64,000 nt of DNA. Origin: Palsa-892 sp035295845 (GTDB taxonomy: Bacteria > Pseudomonadota > Alphaproteobacteria > Rhizobiales > Xanthobacteraceae). Location of the stretch: NCBI GenBank assembly GCA_035295845.1, contig DATGIF010000031.1, forward strand, positions 124,001 to 188,000, in the 5' to 3' direction. Shown piece by piece: positions 51,274-60,310 of the stretch (positions within the stretch are counted from its first letter, which is position 1; every line of letters starts with the position of its first letter). Position numbers and translations under genes: made by a program. The notes beneath the pieces are model-generated. The model was not told the origin of the DNA. It worked only from the letters and a program-made list of their open reading frames with translations, and ran no database searches.

Positions 51274-52497
51274 ATGTCAAATCAGGAGCGGCGCGTGGCG
51301 GTTGCGGCTGAACGAGAGCGGGCTTCTTTCGCCGCCGATCCCGCGCGCTCGCGCGGCCGCCTCTGGCCCGAGGAGAAGAGCCCCTCGCGCAACGAGTTCC
51401 GGCGCGATTGCGACCGTATCATTCACTCGACCGCCTTTCGCCGCCTCAAGCACAAGACGCAGGTCTTCGTCTCGCACGAGGGCGATCATTACCGCACAAG
51501 GCTCACCCACACGCTCGAAGTCGCGCAGATCGCGCGCGCGCTCGCGCGCAGCCTCGGCCTTGACGAGGACCTCGCCGAGACGCTCGCGCTCGCCCATGAC
51601 CTTGGTCATCCGCCTTTTGGTCACGCCGGCGAGCACGCCCTCGACGAATGCATGGAGGATTTCGGCGGCTTCGATCATAATGCCCAGGCGCTTCGCATCG
51701 TTACCCGGCTCGAGCGCCGTTACGCCGACTTCGACGGGCTGAACCTTACCTGGGAAAGCCTGGAAGGCATCGTCAAGCACAATGGTCCGTTGACCGACCG
51801 CGCCGGCAAGCCGCTCGCGGGGCACGAAAAGGCGGCCGCGGCGATCGGCGACTATGCGGCGAAACAGGATCTCGAATTGTGGTCGTTTGCGAGTCTCGAG
51901 GCGCAAGCGGCGGCGGTGGCCGACGACATCGCCTATGACGCCCATGACCTCGACGACGCCCTGCGGGCGCATTTGTTCGAGATCGAAGAGATCGCGCCGC
52001 TGCCGGTCGCGGGCGCGATCTACGCCAAGGTGAAGGATCGCTACCGGAACGCCGAAGGCGCGCGCCTCACCAACGAGGTCACGCGGCGGCTCATCGCCGC
52101 GATGATCGACGATGTCGTGACTGAAACCGGCCGCCGCGTCGCGCAAACGGGTATTCGCGGCATCGACGACGTGCGCGCGGCAAAATCCGCGCTCGCGGGC
52201 TTCTCGCCGCAGATGGCCGCGGCCGATCGCGCGATCAAGGAATTCCTCACCGAGCGCATGTACCGGCAGGCGCGCGTGCTCAAGATCATGGGCGCGGCGC
52301 AGGGCGCGCTGCGGCAACTGTTCGCGCATTATTTTGAGCATCCGGCCGACATGCCGGCCGAATGGGCGAGGGGGCTTGCCGCCCACGATGACGAATCCAG
52401 AGCCCGCCGCATCGCCGATTTCGTTGCCGGCATGACCGACAATTTCGCGCTTTCCGAGCACGCCCGTTTCTTTGACTCGACTCCCGATTTACGTTAG
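51274..52497 (+). CDS. dgt: dGTPase-like deoxynucleotide triphosphohydrolase
   Basis: 407 aa. HD-domain set: STAFRRLKHKTQVF, RLTHTLEVAQIARAL (first His), ALAHDLGHPPFGHAG (HD dyad) and YDAHDLDDALRAH (last Asp). It hydrolyses dNTPs to nucleoside and tripolyphosphate. The family's Rhizobiales members are annotated deoxyguanosinetriphosphate triphosphohydrolase-like; real substrate preference is not visible. 27 bp upstream of argS. Confidence 0.92.
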   Translation: MSNQERRVAVAAERERASFAADPARSRGRLWPEEKSPSRNEFRRDCDRIIHSTAFRRLKHKTQVFVSHEGDHYRTRLTHTLEVAQIARALARSLGLDEDLAETLALAHDLGHPPFGHAGEHALDECMEDFGGFDHNAQALRIVTRLERRYADFDGLNLTWESLEGIVKHNGPLTDRAGKPLAGHEKAAAAIGDYAAKQDLELWSFASLEAQAAAVADDIAYDAHDLDDALRAHLFEIEEIAPLPVAGAIYAKVKDRYRNAEGARLTNEVTRRLIAAMIDDVVTETGRRVAQTGIRGIDDVRAAKSALAGFSPQMAAADRAIKEFLTERMYRQARVLKIMGAAQGALRQLFAHYFEHPADMPAEWARGLAAHDDESRARRIADFVAGMTDNFALSEHARFFDSTPDLR

Positions 52498-52523
52498 GCG
52501 CCGCCGTTTCCGGGAAACCCGAT

Positions 52524-54284
52524 ATGGATCCTTACGCGCTATTCGCCGACCATGTGCGCGACGCCGTCGCCGCGCTCGCGCGTTCCGGCGTGCTGAAAGG
52601 CACGCCCGACACGAGCAAGATCGTGGTCGAGCCGCCGCGCGAGGCCGATCACGGGGACCTGGCCACCAACGCCGCGATGGTGCTTGCCAAGGATGCCGGC
52701 ATCAAGCCGCGCGAGCTGGCGGTGATGATCGCGCACAAGCTCGCGGACATTCCGCAAGTCCTGAACGCGGAAGTGGCGGGACCGGGCTTCATCAATATCT
52801 CGCTTGCCCCCGCGTTCTGGCTCGACATGTTGCGCGCGGCCCTCGAGGCCGGGCCAAATTTCGGCAAGCGCGACCTTGGCCAAGGCGAGAAGGTCAATGT
52901 GGAATATGTCTCGGCGAACCCGACCGGGCCCATGCATGTGGGCCATGGCCGCGGCGCGGTCTTTGGCGATGCGCTCGCGAATCTTTTGGCCTTCACGAGC
53001 CATCAGGTCACGCGCGAGTACTACGTCAACGATGCGGGCGCCCAGGTAGACGTGCTCGCTCGCTCCGCTTATTTGCGCTACCGCGAGGCGCTTGGCGAAA
53101 AGATCGGCGAAATCCCCGAAGGCTTATATCCCGGCGACTATCTGAAGCCCGTAGGTGAGGCACTCGCGAACCTTCACGGCAAGGCGCTGCTTGGCAAGCC
53201 TGAGGCCGAATGGCTGCCGATCGTTCGCGCGGCGGCGATCGATGCGATGCTCGCCATGATCCGTGAGGACCTCGCCGCGCTCAATATTCTGCACGAGGTC
53301 TTTTTCTCCGAGCGCTCGCTCTCCGCCGGCAAGGAAGACCGGGTCGCTGCCACGATCGAGACCTTGCGCAAGGCGGGGCAGGTGTATGAAGGCCGCCTGC
53401 CGCCGCCCAAGGGCCAGCTCCCCGAGGACTGGGAGGATCGCGAGCAGACGCTTTTTCGCTCGACCGCCTTCGGCGACGATATCGACCGGCCGCTGAAGAA
53501 GTCGGATGGCAGCTACACCTATTTTGCTTCCGACATCGCCTATCACCGGGAGAAGATCGAGCGCGGTTTCACCACCCTGATCGACGTCTGGGGGGCTGAT
53601 CACGGCGGCTATGTGAAGCGGATGCAGGCCGCGGTCGCCGCGCTTTCTGCCGGTAAGGTTAAGCTCGACGTGAAGCTCTGCCAGCTCGTCCGGCTCCTAC
53701 GGCAGGGAGCGCCGGTGAAAATGTCGAAACGGGCGGGCGATTTCGTCACCTTGCGGGAAGTTGTGGATGAAGTGGGCCGCGACCCTGTGCGGTTCATGAT
53801 GCTGTTCCGCAAGAACGACGCGGTTTTGGACTTCGACCTGGCCAAGGTGATCGAGCAATCCCGCGAAAACCCCGTTTTTTACGTCCAATATGCCCACGCG
53901 CGGGGGAAATCGGTGTTTCGCAACGCCAAGGAGGCGCTGCCGAAGCTCGTGATGGACCGCGCGGCGCTGATCAAGGCGCCGCTCGACGCGCTCACGGACC
54001 CCGGCGAACTCGCTTTAATCAAGAAAATCGCCCAATGGCCGCGGCTCGTCGAAGCGGCGACGGGCTCTCATGAGCCGCACCGGGTGGCGTTTTATCTGCA
54101 TGAGCTTGCGAGCGAATTCCACACCCATTGGAACCGCGGTAAGGAGATGCCACATTTACGCTTCATTATTGAGGACCATGCACCATTGACTTTGGCCCGT
54201 CTGACCCTCGTCTACGGGGTGGTCTTGGTGTTAGCCTCTGGCTTAGCGATCCTCGGCGTGGGGGCACCCGAGGAGATGCGGTGA
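52524..54284 (+). CDS. argS: Arginyl-tRNA synthetase
   Basis: 586 aa. N-terminal additional domain (DYALFADHVR-like DPYALFADHVRDAVAAL), HIGH as NPTGPMHVGHGRGAV, KMSKS as KMSKRAGDF, anticodon-binding DALR domain at the C-terminus. Charges tRNA-Arg and needs the tRNA for activation by family rule. 41 bp before the SPOR gene, the same order as in related genomes. Confidence 0.95.
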   Translation: MDPYALFADHVRDAVAALARSGVLKGTPDTSKIVVEPPREADHGDLATNAAMVLAKDAGIKPRELAVMIAHKLADIPQVLNAEVAGPGFINISLAPAFWLDMLRAALEAGPNFGKRDLGQGEKVNVEYVSANPTGPMHVGHGRGAVFGDALANLLAFTSHQVTREYYVNDAGAQVDVLARSAYLRYREALGEKIGEIPEGLYPGDYLKPVGEALANLHGKALLGKPEAEWLPIVRAAAIDAMLAMIREDLAALNILHEVFFSERSLSAGKEDRVAATIETLRKAGQVYEGRLPPPKGQLPEDWEDREQTLFRSTAFGDDIDRPLKKSDGSYTYFASDIAYHREKIERGFTTLIDVWGADHGGYVKRMQAAVAALSAGKVKLDVKLCQLVRLLRQGAPVKMSKRAGDFVTLREVVDEVGRDPVRFMMLFRKNDAVLDFDLAKVIEQSRENPVFYVQYAHARGKSVFRNAKEALPKLVMDRAALIKAPLDALTDPGELALIKKIAQWPRLVEAATGSHEPHRVAFYLHELASEFHTHWNRGKEMPHLRFIIEDHAPLTLARLTLVYGVVLVLASGLAILGVGAPEEMR

Positions 54285-54324
54285 AAGCCCAAGGCTGGAA
54301 GGTTTCGGGGAGCGGTCCTAAAGC

Positions 54325-56010
54325 ATGGCCGACCAGACTCGGTTTAGGTCCCAGCAACGGGACCCGGGGTCGTCACAAGCGCCATCGCAGGGCGCGAGGG
54401 GACGATTCTCTCCGCGCAGCGAAGATCCTCTCGCCGAGCTCGCCCGCCTGATCGGTCAGGACGATCCTTTCACCGACTTCCGCGGCGACCCGCGCTCAGC
54501 GCGACAGCCATCCGGCAACGGTCATGCGCCGAAGAACGGCCGCGGCCGCGATCCTTATGACGATGACGAACAGGATTACGATCCGCGCGACGCCTATACG
54601 CGGCGCGGGACTTCGCGCCGGCAGCGTTATGCCGATGACGACGACCGTTATGCTGATGACGACGCTCCGCGCGCGAATGGACGTGGCGCCTATGCTTATG
54701 GCGGCGGGCAGGCGGAACACGAGGAAGAAGACGACTCCTATCAGCCGGCTCCGGATCCCGTCCGTCAGCGCGATGCTGGCCGCTACCCTTCACCGCAGGC
54801 TTCGAGACGTCCGGCGTCGCGGACGGCGGAGTATGCCGATGAGCCCGAGGACGATTACGAGGATCCGCGTTACGCCCGTGGCAACCGCGGGGGAAATGGC
54901 TACGCCGATCCCCGTCAGGCCTATGACGACGGCGGCTATGACCAGGACGAACCGGCCGGCTATGAACCTGGTTACGAAGACCGCTATCCCGGCGAGCAGG
55001 ACGAGCAGAGCGATGTCGACCCTGGGCGCGGCCGCAAGCGCTGGCTCTTTATCGGCGTCGCGGCAGGGCTCGGATGTCTGGTTATCGGCGCGAGCGGCGT
55101 TTACGGCTACCGCATGCTGTTCGGCCGGCATGCGGGCGGCACGCCGCCAACCATTCGTCCAGCCGACACGCCGATCAAGGTCCCGCCGCAGGAGACGGCG
55201 CAGACCGGCACTGATGGCGGCCAGAAGCTGATCTACGATCGTCTGGATGGCCAGCAGCCAAGCGAGCGCATTGTTTCGCGCGAAGAACAGCCGGCTATTC
55301 AGCCGCAAGCGCAGAATCCCGTTTCCCCGCCGGCGCTAGGCCCCACCCGCGTCGTGAGTCCGCAACCGGCGGGACCGGTAACCGCCTTCGCGCCAGTTCC
55401 CGGTACTCCGCCCAATGCGCCGGCCGTGATCGCCGGCTCCACGCCCGCCAATGCGCTGCCGTCGACGGAGCCGCGCAAGGTCCGCACCACGACGGTACGT
55501 GCCGATGGCACCATCGTCGATGCGCCGCCTCGCGTCGCGCAGCCCGCGCAACGCCAGCAGCCCTTGGCGCTCAGCCCCTATTCGCAACAACCCGATCAGT
55601 CGAATGATCCCAATGCGCAGCCGGCAACGCCCACGCGTACGGCGGCGATTGCGCCGGTACAGACCCGTGCTCAGCCGGCCAACCAGCAACCTTGGGCTGG
55701 CACCCAGCAGCAGCCGGTGACCGCGCCGCCGACACAGCAGGCGAGCAATTACGTGCCCGCGGGCAGCTACGTGGTGCAGGTGGCCTCGCAAAAGACCGAA
55801 GCCGATGCCCGCACCTCCTGGCAGCAATTGCAGGCCAAATACGCCAACGTGTTCGGCAGCTACCAGGCGAGCATCAAGCGCGTCGACCTCGGCGACCGCG
55901 GCACCTTCTATCGCGCCATGCTCGGACCGTTCGCGAACCGCGATCAGGCCTACGAGATGTGCCAGAGCCTGAAGGCCGCCGGCGGCGAGTGCATCGTCCA
56001 GCGCAACTGA
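54325..56010 (+). CDS. SPOR-domain membrane protein
   Basis: 561 aa. Long disordered cytoplasmic N-terminus rich in Arg/Asp/Tyr/Gly (about 1-230), one TM (about 236-256, RWLFIGVAAGLGCLVIGASG), a Pro/Gln/Thr-rich periplasmic linker, and a C-terminal SPOR domain (about 480-560: AGSYVVQVASQKTEADARTS, RGTFYRAMLGPFANRDQAYE). SPOR binds denuded septal peptidoglycan, so a cell-division or septal role is likely, as for FtsN-type proteins. In operon-like order with argS and nagZ. Confidence 0.88.
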   Translation: MADQTRFRSQQRDPGSSQAPSQGARGRFSPRSEDPLAELARLIGQDDPFTDFRGDPRSARQPSGNGHAPKNGRGRDPYDDDEQDYDPRDAYTRRGTSRRQRYADDDDRYADDDAPRANGRGAYAYGGGQAEHEEEDDSYQPAPDPVRQRDAGRYPSPQASRRPASRTAEYADEPEDDYEDPRYARGNRGGNGYADPRQAYDDGGYDQDEPAGYEPGYEDRYPGEQDEQSDVDPGRGRKRWLFIGVAAGLGCLVIGASGVYGYRMLFGRHAGGTPPTIRPADTPIKVPPQETAQTGTDGGQKLIYDRLDGQQPSERIVSREEQPAIQPQAQNPVSPPALGPTRVVSPQPAGPVTAFAPVPGTPPNAPAVIAGSTPANALPSTEPRKVRTTTVRADGTIVDAPPRVAQPAQRQQPLALSPYSQQPDQSNDPNAQPATPTRTAAIAPVQTRAQPANQQPWAGTQQQPVTAPPTQQASNYVPAGSYVVQVASQKTEADARTSWQQLQAKYANVFGSYQASIKRVDLGDRGTFYRAMLGPFANRDQAYEMCQSLKAAGGECIVQRN

Positions 56011-56067
56011 GTGCACTGTCGAAACCGGGCTTGACGCCCGCTATCCACGCTTCTACCCCGACATCGA

Positions 56068-57081
56068 ATGTCCGCCCGTGCCTTGATCGTTGGCTGTGCC
56101 GGTCTTCGGCTAAGCGCCGCCGAGCGGGAATTTCTCGCTCGCGTAAAGCCGTGGGGCCTGATCCTATTCAAGCGGAATATCGAGAGCCCGGCGCAAGTCA
56201 CGGCGTTGATTCAGGAATTTCGCGGAGTCGTCGGTTACCGCGAGGCCCCGGTCCTCATCGATCAGGAAGGCGGCCGGGTGCAGCGGCTGTCGCCGCCGCA
56301 ATGGCCGGACTTCCCCCCCGCGGCCCGCTTGGGTGCGGCCTATGACCGCGACCCGGCGCGCGGGATCGAAGCGACGAAGCTCGGGGCGCGGCTGATTGCG
56401 TCGGAACTCTCTCAGCTTGGCATCACCATTGATTGCATGCCTGTCGCCGACCTCAGGCTGCCCGAAGGGCATAACGTCATCGGCGACCGCGCCTACGGCA
56501 TGGAGATCGAAACCGTGACGCACCTCGCGCGCGCCGCCGCCGAAGGCCTGATCGCGGGCGGGGTGCTGCCGGTCGTCAAGCACATCCCCGGCCACGGCCG
56601 GGCGCGCGCCGACAGCCATGAAGCGTTGCCGGTGGTCGAGACTTCGCGCACCGAACTCGAGCGCACCGACTTCGAGCCGTTCCGGCGGCTCTCCGATCTG
56701 CCGATCGCCATGACCGCGCACGTGATCTATGCCGCGGTCGACGCCGAGCGGCCGGCGACCGTCTCGCCCGCTGTGGTTGAGGAGATTATCCGCGGCCATA
56801 TCGGCTTCGACGGCCTGCTCCTGACCGACGACCTGTCGATGAAGGCGTTGAAGGGAGGCTTCCGCGCCCGCGCCGAAGCGGCGCTCGCCGCCGGCTGTGA
56901 CATCGTGCTTCATTGCAACGGCAAGATGGATGAGATGGTTGAGATCGCGGCAGCCTGTCCACAGCTTTCGGGTGAAGCGAAACGGCGCGCGGAAGCCGCG
57001 CTCAACCGGCGCAACTTGCCTGTCGAAAGCGTGGATGTCGCCGAGGCGCGTGCCCGCTTTTCCGCTATGGTAGCGGCCTGA
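56068..57081 (+). CDS. nagZ: Beta-N-acetylhexosaminidase
   Basis: 337 aa, GH3 family. KHIPGHGRARADSHEALPVV carries the general acid/base His of NagZ, and LLTDDLSMKAL the Asp nucleophile. DQEGGRVQRL is the sugar-binding motif. No signal peptide, so cytoplasmic: it removes GlcNAc from anhydromuropeptides in wall recycling. 15 bp before scpA. Confidence 0.94.
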   Translation: MSARALIVGCAGLRLSAAEREFLARVKPWGLILFKRNIESPAQVTALIQEFRGVVGYREAPVLIDQEGGRVQRLSPPQWPDFPPAARLGAAYDRDPARGIEATKLGARLIASELSQLGITIDCMPVADLRLPEGHNVIGDRAYGMEIETVTHLARAAAEGLIAGGVLPVVKHIPGHGRARADSHEALPVVETSRTELERTDFEPFRRLSDLPIAMTAHVIYAAVDAERPATVSPAVVEEIIRGHIGFDGLLLTDDLSMKALKGGFRARAEAALAAGCDIVLHCNGKMDEMVEIAAACPQLSGEAKRRAEAALNRRNLPVESVDVAEARARFSAMVAA

Positions 57082-57096
57082 ATCGGAATCAGCGTG

Positions 57097-57906
57097 ATGG
57101 AAGAAACCTCCTTCGAACTGCCCGTGGCCGAGCGCTCGCTCTACGAGCCGGCGCTGATGGTGGATGTCGCCGGCTTTGAGGGACCGCTCGATCTTCTGCT
57201 TGCGCTTGCGCGCAATCAGCAGGTCGATCTCACCCGCATCTCGATTCTGGCGCTCGCCGACCAGTATCTTGCCTTTATCGAGAAGGCGCGCGAGCTCAAG
57301 ATCGAGATCGCCGCCGATTATCTCGTCATGGCGGCCTGGCTTGCCTATCTGAAATCGCGCCTGCTCCTGCCCGAGCCGCCCGAAGGCGAGGAGCCTTCGG
57401 CCGCGGATCTTGCCGCGGATCTTGCCGCCCGGCTGCAGCATCTCGAAGCGATCCGCCAGGCGGGCGCGCGGCTGATCACGCGCCACCGCCTCGGCCACGA
57501 TTTCTTCGCCCGCGGCATGCCGGAAATTTCCGCGAGCCTGCCGCCCTCCGGCTACACCGCGACGCTCTACGATCTTCTCTCCGCCTACGCGATGCAACGC
57601 CAGCGGCAGGCGATCCTCGCCAGCATGAAGTTTCCGGTGCGCGCCGTATGGTCGCTCGTCGAGGCGCGCGGGGCCCTGGAGCGGCTCCTCGGCAAGGCGG
57701 CGGACTGGACACGACTCGACGAATATCTCATGGCCTATGTGGTCGAGCCTTCCATGCGCGCGACCGTCTTCGCGTCGAGCTTCTCTGCGACGCTTGAGAT
57801 GGTGCGCGAGGGCAAGGTGGAGGTGCAACAGGACCAGGCCTTCTCGCCGCTTTGGCTGCGCCGGCGGGGAGAAGGAGAGCAACCGAAGGGAGCCAAGCGC
57901 CCGTGA
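57097..57906 (+). CDS. scpA: Segregation and condensation protein A
   Basis: 269 aa from ATG 57097; a GTG at 57094 precedes it in frame. FEGPLDLLLALARNQQVDLT and ISILALADQYLAFIEKAREL are the kleisin N-terminal motifs, followed by MAAWLAYLKSRLLLPEP. The kleisin of the Smc-ScpAB complex that compacts the chromosome. Stop overlaps the scpB GTG (GTGA). Confidence 0.94.
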   Translation: MEETSFELPVAERSLYEPALMVDVAGFEGPLDLLLALARNQQVDLTRISILALADQYLAFIEKARELKIEIAADYLVMAAWLAYLKSRLLLPEPPEGEEPSAADLAADLAARLQHLEAIRQAGARLITRHRLGHDFFARGMPEISASLPPSGYTATLYDLLSAYAMQRQRQAILASMKFPVRAVWSLVEARGALERLLGKAADWTRLDEYLMAYVVEPSMRATVFASSFSATLEMVREGKVEVQQDQAFSPLWLRRRGEGEQPKGAKRP

Positions 57907-58664
57907 GCGTCGTCCGTCCGCAGAAGTTTCAGAAGAAAGCGCCCGCGCACGAAAGCGAGGAGGCGTTGCGGCTTCTGGAAGCGATTTTGTTCGCGGCGGC
58001 CGAGCCGCTCGACGAAGAGACGCTGAAGAAGCGGCTGCCCGCCGGCACCGATATTCGCAAGCTGATCGCGAAGCTTGCCGAAACCTATAGCGGCCGCGGA
58101 GTGAACATCGTGCGGGTCGCGGGAAAATGGGCGGCGCGCACCGCCACCGATCTCGCTCCGCTGATGGCGAAGCATGTCGGCGAGCCGAAGAAGCTCTCGC
58201 GCGCGGCGATCGAGACGCTGGCCATCGTCGCCTACCACCAGCCGGTGACGCGCGCCGAGATCGAAGAGATCCGCGGCGTCACCATTTCGAAGGGCACCCT
58301 TGACCTCTTGATCGAAACCGGCTGGGTGCGGCTCCGCGGCCGCCGCAAGACGCTCGGCCGCCCGGTCACCTACGGCACCACCGAGGACTTCCTCGTCCAT
58401 TTCGGCTTTGAAGCAATCGACGACCTGCCGGGACTCGAGGAGCTCAAGGGCGCGGGCTTCCTCGAAGGGCGCTTGCCCGCGGGCTTCACCGTGCCGGTGC
58501 CGAGTGACGACTCGGCACTGCGCGAGGACGAAGAGCCGCTCGAGGCGGAATCCTTCGGGCACAGCCTCGCGCCGGAGGCCGAGGATGAGCCTTCGGAAGC
58601 GGTGGAGGAGGCCGAGGAAGAGTCCGCGCCGCCCGCCACCCGTTACGACCGCAGGCGCCGGTAA
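57903..58664 (+). CDS. scpB: Segregation and condensation protein B
   Basis: 253 aa from GTG 57903. Two winged-helix domains: EALRLLEAILFAAAEPLDEE opens the first; LSRAAIETLAIVAYHQPVTR and RGVTISKGTLDLLIETGWVR define the second. The acidic C-terminal tail (about 205-245) is Glu-rich. Partner of ScpA in the Smc complex. Coupled to scpA by a 4-bp overlap. Confidence 0.94.
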   Translation: MSVVRPQKFQKKAPAHESEEALRLLEAILFAAAEPLDEETLKKRLPAGTDIRKLIAKLAETYSGRGVNIVRVAGKWAARTATDLAPLMAKHVGEPKKLSRAAIETLAIVAYHQPVTRAEIEEIRGVTISKGTLDLLIETGWVRLRGRRKTLGRPVTYGTTEDFLVHFGFEAIDDLPGLEELKGAGFLEGRLPAGFTVPVPSDDSALREDEEPLEAESFGHSLAPEAEDEPSEAVEEAEEESAPPATRYDRRRR

Positions 58665-58753
58665 AGCCCGCCTTTCGGCCTTAACTTCGTTCCCGCCGCC
58701 TTCTTGTTTTTGCCGTCTCCGGGTCCTAGGTTGAGACGAGCCGGAGGAACATC

Positions 58754-58981
58754 ATGGGTGGCTTGAGTATTTGGCACTGGATCATCGTCCTCGTCGTCGT
58801 GCTTCTGGTATTCGGCCGCGGCAAGGTTTCCGAGCTGATGGGCGACATGGCAAAGGGCATCAAGGCCTTCAAAAAGGGCATGGCCGACGATGATGTCGCG
58901 GAGCCGAAGCGCGAGCCGAAGTCGATCGACCATCAATCCTCCTCGACGGTCCGCACCGAAACCGAGAAGAAGGTCGGCTGA
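58754..58981 (+). CDS. tatA: Twin-arginine translocase subunit TatA
   Basis: 75 aa, GGAGGA at about 58742-58747. Short N-terminus, TM helix (WHWIIVLVVVLLVFGRGKVS), amphipathic helix (ELMGDMAKGIKAFKKGMADD) and a charged tail. The FGRGK hinge and Lys-rich amphipathic helix are TatA hallmarks. Forms the size-variable pore that exports folded proteins. Confidence 0.95.
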   Translation: MGGLSIWHWIIVLVVVLLVFGRGKVSELMGDMAKGIKAFKKGMADDDVAEPKREPKSIDHQSSSTVRTETEKKVG

Positions 58982-59043
58982 CCTCCCCGCACGCATTGCG
59001 GCGCGGCCGGGAGAACCGAGAATTGCCGCGCAGATCATGAGCC

Positions 59044-59412
59044 ATGTTCGACATCGGTTGGGGTGAGTTACTCGTCATTGGCATTGTCGCGCTCGTGGTC
59101 ATCGGGCCGAAGGAATTGCCGGGCGTGGTGCGCACGATCGGCCAGACCGTGGGCAAGCTCCGCCGCATGGCGGCCGATTTCCAGAACCAGTTCAATGAGG
59201 CGATGCGCGAGGCGGAACTCGCGGACTTGAAGAAAGACGCCGAGAAGATGATCGGCGACGTGAAGTCGGTCGCGAACTACAACCCGCTCGAGAAGGCGGG
59301 CGAGGATCTGCAGAAGACGATTGACGAAGCGACCTCGATGCCGCCGGCAGCACCCGCGGTGCCGCCTGCGCCGGAAAAGCAGGACGAAAAGGCCGCCGGA
59401 GAGAAGTCGTGA
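59044..59412 (+). CDS. tatB: Twin-arginine translocase subunit TatB
   Basis: 122 aa. MFDIGWGELLVIGIVALVVI with Glu8 in the membrane helix distinguishes TatB from TatA; GPKELPGVVRTIGQTVGKLR is the hinge and amphipathic helix. Acidic, Pro/Ala-rich tail. Binds TatC to form the signal-peptide receptor. Stop overlaps the tatC start (GTGA). Confidence 0.95.
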   Translation: MFDIGWGELLVIGIVALVVIGPKELPGVVRTIGQTVGKLRRMAADFQNQFNEAMREAELADLKKDAEKMIGDVKSVANYNPLEKAGEDLQKTIDEATSMPPAAPAVPPAPEKQDEKAAGEKS

Positions 59413-60218
59413 GCGACGAGGACGAAATCGAGGCCTCGAAGGCGCCGCTGATCGAGCACCTGATCGAATTGCGCGCGCGGCTGATCAAATCGCTGATCGC
59501 TTTCTTCCTGATGTTCTTCGTCTGCTTCGCGCTCGCAAAGCCCATCTACAATCTGCTGCTGTGGCCTTACGAATTCGCCGCCGGCCCCGATGCGCCGATC
59601 CAGCTCATCTACACGGCGCCGCAGGAATTCCTGTTCACGCAAATCAAGCTCGGGCTTTTTGGCGCGGCGTTCCTGTCGTTTCCGGTAGTGGCGACGCAGG
59701 TTTACATGTTCGTGGCGCCCGGCCTCTACAAGCAGGAGCGGGGCGCCTTTTTGCCGTACCTGATCGCAACCCCGTTCTGCTTTTTGCTGGGCGCGGCCTT
59801 CGTCTATTTCGTCGCGATGCCGCTGGCGATGCGCTTCTTTCTCAGCATGCAGCAGCCGGGCGCGCCCGGGCAGCCGTCGATTTCGCTCCTGCCGCGCGTT
59901 TCCGAATATCTCTCGCTGATCATGACGCTGATTTTTGCCTTCGGCATCACCTTCCAGCTGCCGGTGATCCTGACGATTCTCGCGCGCGTCGGCCTCGTCA
60001 CCGCCGACTGGCTGAAGAAGCAGCGGCGCTACGCCGTGGTCGGCGTGTTCATCGTCGCCGCGGTGCTGACGCCGCCCGACGTGATCAGCCAGCTCGCCCT
60101 CGCTTTCCCGACGCTTTTGCTCTACGAAGTCTCGGTCTATCTCGTGAAGATGGTCGAGAAGAAGCGCGCCGCGGAGGAGGCCGCCCGCGCCGCCGCCGAA
60201 GGCTCGCCGGCCGAGTAG
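59409..60218 (+). CDS. tatC: Twin-arginine translocase subunit TatC
   Basis: 269 aa from GTG 59409. Six helices; APLIEHLIELRARLIKSLIA near the start is the receptor region that reads the twin-Arg signal, and FGITFQLPVILTILARVGLV lies in helix 5. C-terminal tail is Ala/Glu-rich. Core of the Tat translocase, co-transcribed with tatA and tatB. Confidence 0.95.
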   Translation: MSDEDEIEASKAPLIEHLIELRARLIKSLIAFFLMFFVCFALAKPIYNLLLWPYEFAAGPDAPIQLIYTAPQEFLFTQIKLGLFGAAFLSFPVVATQVYMFVAPGLYKQERGAFLPYLIATPFCFLLGAAFVYFVAMPLAMRFFLSMQQPGAPGQPSISLLPRVSEYLSLIMTLIFAFGITFQLPVILTILARVGLVTADWLKKQRRYAVVGVFIVAAVLTPPDVISQLALAFPTLLLYEVSVYLVKMVEKKRAAEEAARAAAEGSPAE

Positions 60219-60310
60219 GGCGCCGCTTCGTCTTCGGCTATGGTGGCCCGCGGCAGCCGATTCCGCGCTCAAAATGCTTTGCAATCGTAATCGCTTAGGC
60301 ATGAACCTCG

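Noticed and set aside
56164..57882. 572-codon reverse ORF across nagZ and scpA
   Set aside because: Antisense to two genes with clear catalytic or family motifs; composition typical of a shadow frame.
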